64,000 nucleotides of DNA, taken from positions 310,001-374,000 of the forward strand of contig JAINUF010000030.1 of the NCBI GenBank assembly GCA_029718625.1, given 5' to 3'. Below the pieces are notes generated by a model. It made no database searches. It saw only the letters and a list, made by a program, of their open reading frames with translations, and was not told the DNA's origin. Position 1 is the stretch's first letter; each line of letters starts with the position of its first letter. The DNA is from Synaphobranchus kaupii. Its lineage: Eukaryota; Chordata; Actinopteri; Anguilliformes; Synaphobranchidae. Made by a program: the position numbers and the translations under genes. Positions 54,454-64,000 of the stretch are shown in pieces.

Positions 54454-55834
54454 CTTCAAAAACAAACAAAAAAAGCATGATTACGTCAAGAAAAAATGTT
54501 TTTTTAATGAATAATTTAACTAGTAATTTATTACATACTCTCCCAAGTCTTCCACTTTATTGGACATGGTCTCCCATGTTATTTTCTGTTTGCTACTGTT
54601 GCACATTATCCAACTCATCGGTGCTTACTTTGACAATACTTAATTGTTACATTGATTTTATACCTAACCAAGGTGATTCCCAGTTTAGTTTTGTAAGTGC
54701 ATCACTTGGCTAATTTCACGTTAGGCTGTACGTACTATGTACTATGAAATACAACCAGGTGATAGGTGGTAGGATGAACCAAACTTTTACAAATCAGCCT
54801 TTTTAGCAGTCAGGTAAACTGCAAGCACCTTTTCAAAAAGTAGCTTGTATGTACTGCTGAAAGAGTGACCTACTGATGTACTTTATATCCAGTCATTTCT
54901 CACCTATCATAATGTGTGACTACTCTTAAGTGAGGTGTGAGAGAGGGGGGCATAAAGATAGAGAGGCAGACGAGGGAGGGACAGAGAGGGGTAGTGAGGG
55001 CTTAACACTAAAAAGACATTTAACCATAAAGAATATGAAGAAAACATGCCATTGAAATACCCAATAAAATGCAAAGAAAGAGGGCAGAAAGACAAAACAG
55101 CAGCTCATACCTACTAAAATAAGGCAAAAACAACAACACTAAGAGCCCTTTAACTATAATCAAACAGAATATGGAGAATACATCCTGTAAAATAACAGAG
55201 AAAGAGACCATAGTAATCAAAAGAGGCAAAAACCAGGCACAGCGCTAAAGATAACCTGGAAATAATTTCCACAACTACGTACAGGTGATTATTCAGCATC
55301 AAGAACCACATCAACACTGGAATTTATACAGCAGTGAATGTCTTACCTGCAGAGTGCCTCATCTGCCTTCTGTAAATGATGAACCATAGAAACAGGGCAA
55401 GGATAGAGCCGTTCACCACAACCACCACAGGTATCCACACGGATGGGCTGACCACTGAGGCATGCAGGGAAGGGGCCTCGGTGCCGGCCCTCAGAACAGG
55501 CAGTGGTGCTGTTTTGGACAAAGCGAATAACTTCTCTCGGATTCTGAGTCATTCTCCGTCCGTTCTAGATTCTAGTTAGAATTTACAGCGGTCGTCTCTC
55601 AGCCCATCATTTTATCCACATTTACGAGGAGCCGTTAAAGATTTACCCCCCGAACCGGACAGCTGTACATCAGCTGCAAGCAGCTCCGTTTGCCCCCGCT
55701 CTACCAAACCTCGGAGTGCCTGCAAAATTGCTGAATGGAGACTCACCTGTGGCTTGCTGTGGCTTCCTAGCTGCTTGTTGGACGCAGTCCTTGACCAGCT
55801 TATCGTACTCTGAGCCGGGCTGACAGGTCATCAT
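54125..55834 (-). CDS. tnfrsf13c: BAFF receptor (TNF receptor superfamily member 13C)
   Basis: Receptor for the B-cell survival factor BAFF; signals by TRAF3 and the non-canonical NF-kB pathway. Three exons join in phase to 192 codons plus stop (human 184): 55834-55747, 55508-55347, 54453-54125. The start is the first ATG after an in-frame TAA upstream; there is no signal peptide, as expected for a type III membrane protein. Exon 1 has the partial cysteine-rich domain (TCQPGSEYDKLVKDCVQQ), with the DxL ligand motif as DKL. Exon 2 has the membrane span VWIPVVVVVNGSILALFLWF and a basic RRQMRH anchor. Exon 3 has the acidic tail and the nearly invariant C-terminal PVPATELGEAALVTAKTA, containing the TRAF3-binding PVPAT. 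Two of the four cysteines known from mammals are missing. It lies tail-to-tail with gucy2c and head-on behind plbd1's 3' end. Confidence 0.93.
55347..55508 (-). CDS. tnfrsf13c: tnfrsf13c exon 2: stalk and membrane span
   Basis: Acceptor AAAACAG|CA, donor GCAG|GTAAGA, phase 1 on both sides. Encodes PLPVLRAGTEAPSLHASVV, the hydrophobic span and IIYRRQMRHSA. Confidence 0.9.
55747..55834 (-). CDS. tnfrsf13c: tnfrsf13c exon 1: start and cysteine-rich domain
   Basis: 88 coding bases from the first of two tandem ATGs (55834 and 55831) to CACAG|GTGAGT, phase 1. Encodes MMTCQPGSEYDKLVKDCV then QQAARKPQQAT. 5' untranslated sequence continues above 55834. Confidence 0.88.
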
Positions 55835-57190
55835 AGTGCCAGTGATCTTCTCAGGGGCAGCTATGCAGTATGAGCCTGTAGCCCGTGGCCCCGATTAAGC
55901 CCGCTTACAACTGAGCAGAGAGAGGGGAGAGGACAACAGAGACAGACACGTTTCACTTCTACATTTTTTTCTTCATTATTCACCAAAGGAAAGTGTGAAT
56001 CAGTCATGAGGGTCTCTTGGGAGATTCAGACAGATAAAAGTGTAGATAGAAGAGGGGAGGGGAGCTAAAAGAGAGGGAGAGAAACAGTGTTAAGGGAGGG
56101 GGGGGGGGGGTTTAAACAGACACAAGCAAGAAAGATTACATGAAAGGAGACAAATCAAAAAAAAAAAAAGTATTTTCTTATTTACAAATCTAAAGAAACG
56201 CATGTTTCCCATTACAGACAACACACGTGCATATTATCATTTAAACGCCTATTTTATTCACGCACACAAGCATGCAAAATGCTAACTGCTAAGTATCGGT
56301 TCTGCTTACCAGCACATTAAGGAAATGAGTCACTTCCTGTCTTCTCAGTGGCCTTTAATTAGACTTCAGCAATCATCTGCCAATACAGTTTGAAAATGAA
56401 CTTGAACCTGGATTGACTTGGAAGTGCTTATAGGGATGTCAGCGGAATGTCTATGACGTACAATACACAAAACACCCAAACAGCCCTTTAGCAACACTAG
56501 AAGAAGAGGCAATCCCCGGGATCCCTGCAGTGTTCCTGTAGACCCAATTACTAGTAACAAGGAAGGGCTAATTCTGTGCGTCTTTAATGCATTTCATTAC
56601 AAATGTCAATCATTTCTTTATTCTCTGATGGTGCCTTCCTTGACTGTACCATACCTTGGTGCTCAAACCTGTCTCCAGGGAGTCACCGCGTGCGTCCCAA
56701 TATTCTTCACTCTTCACCTCCTTTCCTACACTCTTCTCCTATACCTGGAAGTATGCAAAACTGCCTGTACGTTTAAAGTACAAGTAGTTGCTTGTACAGT
56801 ATACAATGTACCTGACATTGCGGTTAGCATCGAGACATTAAGATGTAACCATTAATAATAATTTATATATAATCAGAAACTTTAGATTAGGACACAAAGA
56901 TCGGTTTCCGGGGCATGGACGAGAGGAGGTGGTAGTGGAGGAGAGGAGGATGCATTTATCGAGTAATGGGCCGCACCCACCGTTTCTGCTGACATTCACC
57001 TGATTCCGCCAATCTCAATTGAACCAATCTAGCTGCCGTTTAGAGTGCTGGAAACATGGCTGGCCTAGAGGCTCCTGGGACAGGAGCTGGAGGACTGAAG
57101 TACAGAGTGCTGTCTATAACCATGTCAGACAAACACAAATGCAAAGCGAACCAATAACAAAATGGGTATAAACTCAGCTGTGGGGGGTGC
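55835..57190. other. Intergenic DNA between tnfrsf13c and plbd1
   Basis: Includes the 5' untranslated region and presumed promoter of tnfrsf13c (from 55835), a G run at 56099-56110 and an A run at 56158-56169. No other gene seen. Confidence 0.5.
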
Positions 57191-57194
57191 CCTC

Positions 57195-57200
57195 TTTATT
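57195..57200 (-). terminator. plbd1: plbd1 polyadenylation signal candidate
   Basis: AATAAA on the minus strand, about 610 bp after the plbd1 stop; the 3' untranslated region would span 57810 to about 57175. Confidence 0.5.
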
Positions 57201-57444
57201 ACTCATGAAAATTCTCGTACAAAATGGAATTTTAACAAACATACAGCAGCGCAAACATGGGAAAAAAAGTTCCTTTCACAAACGACTGACATTTAAAAAG
57301 CACAATTTTAGGCCAAGTAAATTCAAGGCAGTTTGGACGGAAACTGCAGCCCTGAGCACTTAATTATTTTAAGATTGTATAAAATTTCACAATGCCCGCT
57401 TTGATCGCTAACATACCGCTTGCACTTGAGCAAAAACATCCAAA

Positions 57445-57535
57445 GACATAGATACAAAGACATAGATACAAAGACATAGATACAAAGACTTGATACAAAG
57501 ACTTGATACAAAGACTTGATACAAAGACATAGAAT
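57445..57535. repeat. 15-17-bp tandem repeat in plbd1 3' region
   Basis: Units of ACATAGATACAAAG and ACTTGATACAAAG, about six copies. Confidence 0.85.
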
Positions 57536-57810
57536 CCGTGATAACAGCTAAGTGTAGGAGAAAACACCCAAATACTGACAACAATTATTGCAATTTGTCC
57601 CTAGTGGCCAACTAGAAACATTTCTTAGGTCATGAGGCCTTTTTACCGCCCATCATGCGTCATACTACCACGTTTCTTAGGGTCTGTAGAAAAGAAGAAG
57701 TGTTTCTCTTTTCCCAATTCACCCCCCTCCCCCCCATTTATATCTTTTTTAGATCCTGTTGGAAGACGCTTTGGGTAAGATGTTTGGGCGTTCCCCCCCA
57801 GCGGCTGGGC

Positions 57811-63498
<5,688 letters not shown>

Positions 63499-63552
63499 CT
63501 GATGGGTTAAAAAAAAAAAGTTCACTCTCAGTGGTCGCTTCTACACAGTGCT

Positions 63553-63660
63553 ATCGCTCTATGTTGCTCCATATGGACCTCTGGCTTTTGATATGAATAT
63601 CTGCAGAGTGCAGACATATTCATATCAAAAGCCAGAGGTCCAGATGGAGCAATCGCTCTA
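63553..63660. repeat. Foldback insertion with 9-bp target-site duplication
   Basis: Arms 63564-63600 and 63616-63652 (37 bp) are reverse complements with one mismatch; loop 15 nt (63601-63615). ATCGCTCTA flanks it at 63553-63561 and 63652-63660. Confidence 0.85.
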
Positions 63661-63933
63661 GCCTATGTAGTTGCACATTTTACGTCAGATGCTTTTTTAT
63701 TGAAATCCTAACAGGAATAGGAATGCATTTTGCAAATTACTATAACACACAGACAGTTTTCGTTTCACTGGGTCGAGTTTTTGACGACGCTGAAGTTGGC
63801 TCCCGATTCGGAATTGCCGGTCCACCTTAAATCGGTCGCGAAAAGCGATTGTATGCTTTCACGGTCATCCTTCCGCTTTTTTCTCCGCTAAATCTAATTG
63901 GCTCAACATTCTGACAGCCTAGTTGTGTATATA

Positions 63934-64000
63934 TACACTACTCACAAAAAGTTAGGGATATTTGGCTTTCGGGTGAAATTTATGGAAAATGTAAGTTCAC
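63934..64000. mobile_element. Tc1-like transposon end, cut by window
   Basis: After a TA at 63934-63935 comes CACTACTCACAAAAAGTTAG + GGATATTTGGCTTTCGGGTG, a terminal repeat of a common fish Tc1-like family. The rest lies beyond the window. Confidence 0.8.

Noticed and set aside
54125..55834. TACI or BCMA instead of BAFF receptor
   Set aside because: The C-terminal PVPATELG...TAKTA and the single partial cysteine-rich domain are specific to the BAFF receptor.

Overview
This is nuclear DNA of a teleost fish. The evidence is spliced vertebrate genes with GT-AG introns, a Gmr1-type Ty3/Gypsy retrotransposon, several Tc1-like DNA transposons (one with the Sleeping Beauty-type left end), an L2-type LINE with tRNA-derived SINEs that share its tail, long CA microsatellites and many minisatellites. 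I cannot name the species. The window is a eukaryotic scaffold with one run of 500 N (42121-42620).

Layout. 1-6211: most of a Gmr1-type LTR retrotransposon (gag, protease, integrase, then reverse transcriptase and RNase H) with its 3' LTR; the 5' LTR lies before the window. 6353-7906: a complete but broken Tc1-like transposon with double terminal repeats. 8.1-16.3 kb: non-coding DNA with MITE-like pieces, SINE-like copies and a locally triplicated block. 16.3-20.15 kb: an L2-type LINE on the minus strand with repeated 5' monomers. 20.15-31.96 kb: a nested satellite-like array of about 478-bp monomers grouped in four macro-units, the last two nearly identical. 32-41.5 kb: non-coding DNA with a decayed second LINE, a SINE and small tandem repeats.

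Genes. 41661-41774 (minus) is one exon of an MHC class II beta chain (connecting peptide, membrane span, cytoplasmic start). After the gap, 43833-51899 (plus) carries the last seven exons of gucy2c, the guanylate cyclase C receptor: dimerisation helix, complete cyclase domain and C-terminal tail. 54125-55834 (minus) is a complete three-exon tnfrsf13c (BAFF receptor, 192 aa). 57811-63498 (minus) is plbd1 (phospholipase B domain containing 1), ten exons, with the signal-peptide exon not seen. gucy2c and plbd1 are also neighbours in human (from memory), so the right-hand part looks like a conserved block with tnfrsf13c lying between them. The MHC exon sits across the assembly gap from gucy2c, and the first two thirds of gucy2c are missing, so that junction is suspect.

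The most unusual feature is gucy2c itself. At least five tandem arrays sit on its splice junctions or stop codon, and their units contain the splice signals: a branch point and acceptor next to exon A, the donor of exon A, triplicated acceptors of exon D that would add 12 residues in frame, the acceptor of the last exon, and nine in-frame TAG stops at the end of the coding region. tnfrsf13c keeps one cysteine pair and the DxL ligand motif but lacks both partners of the second disulfide.
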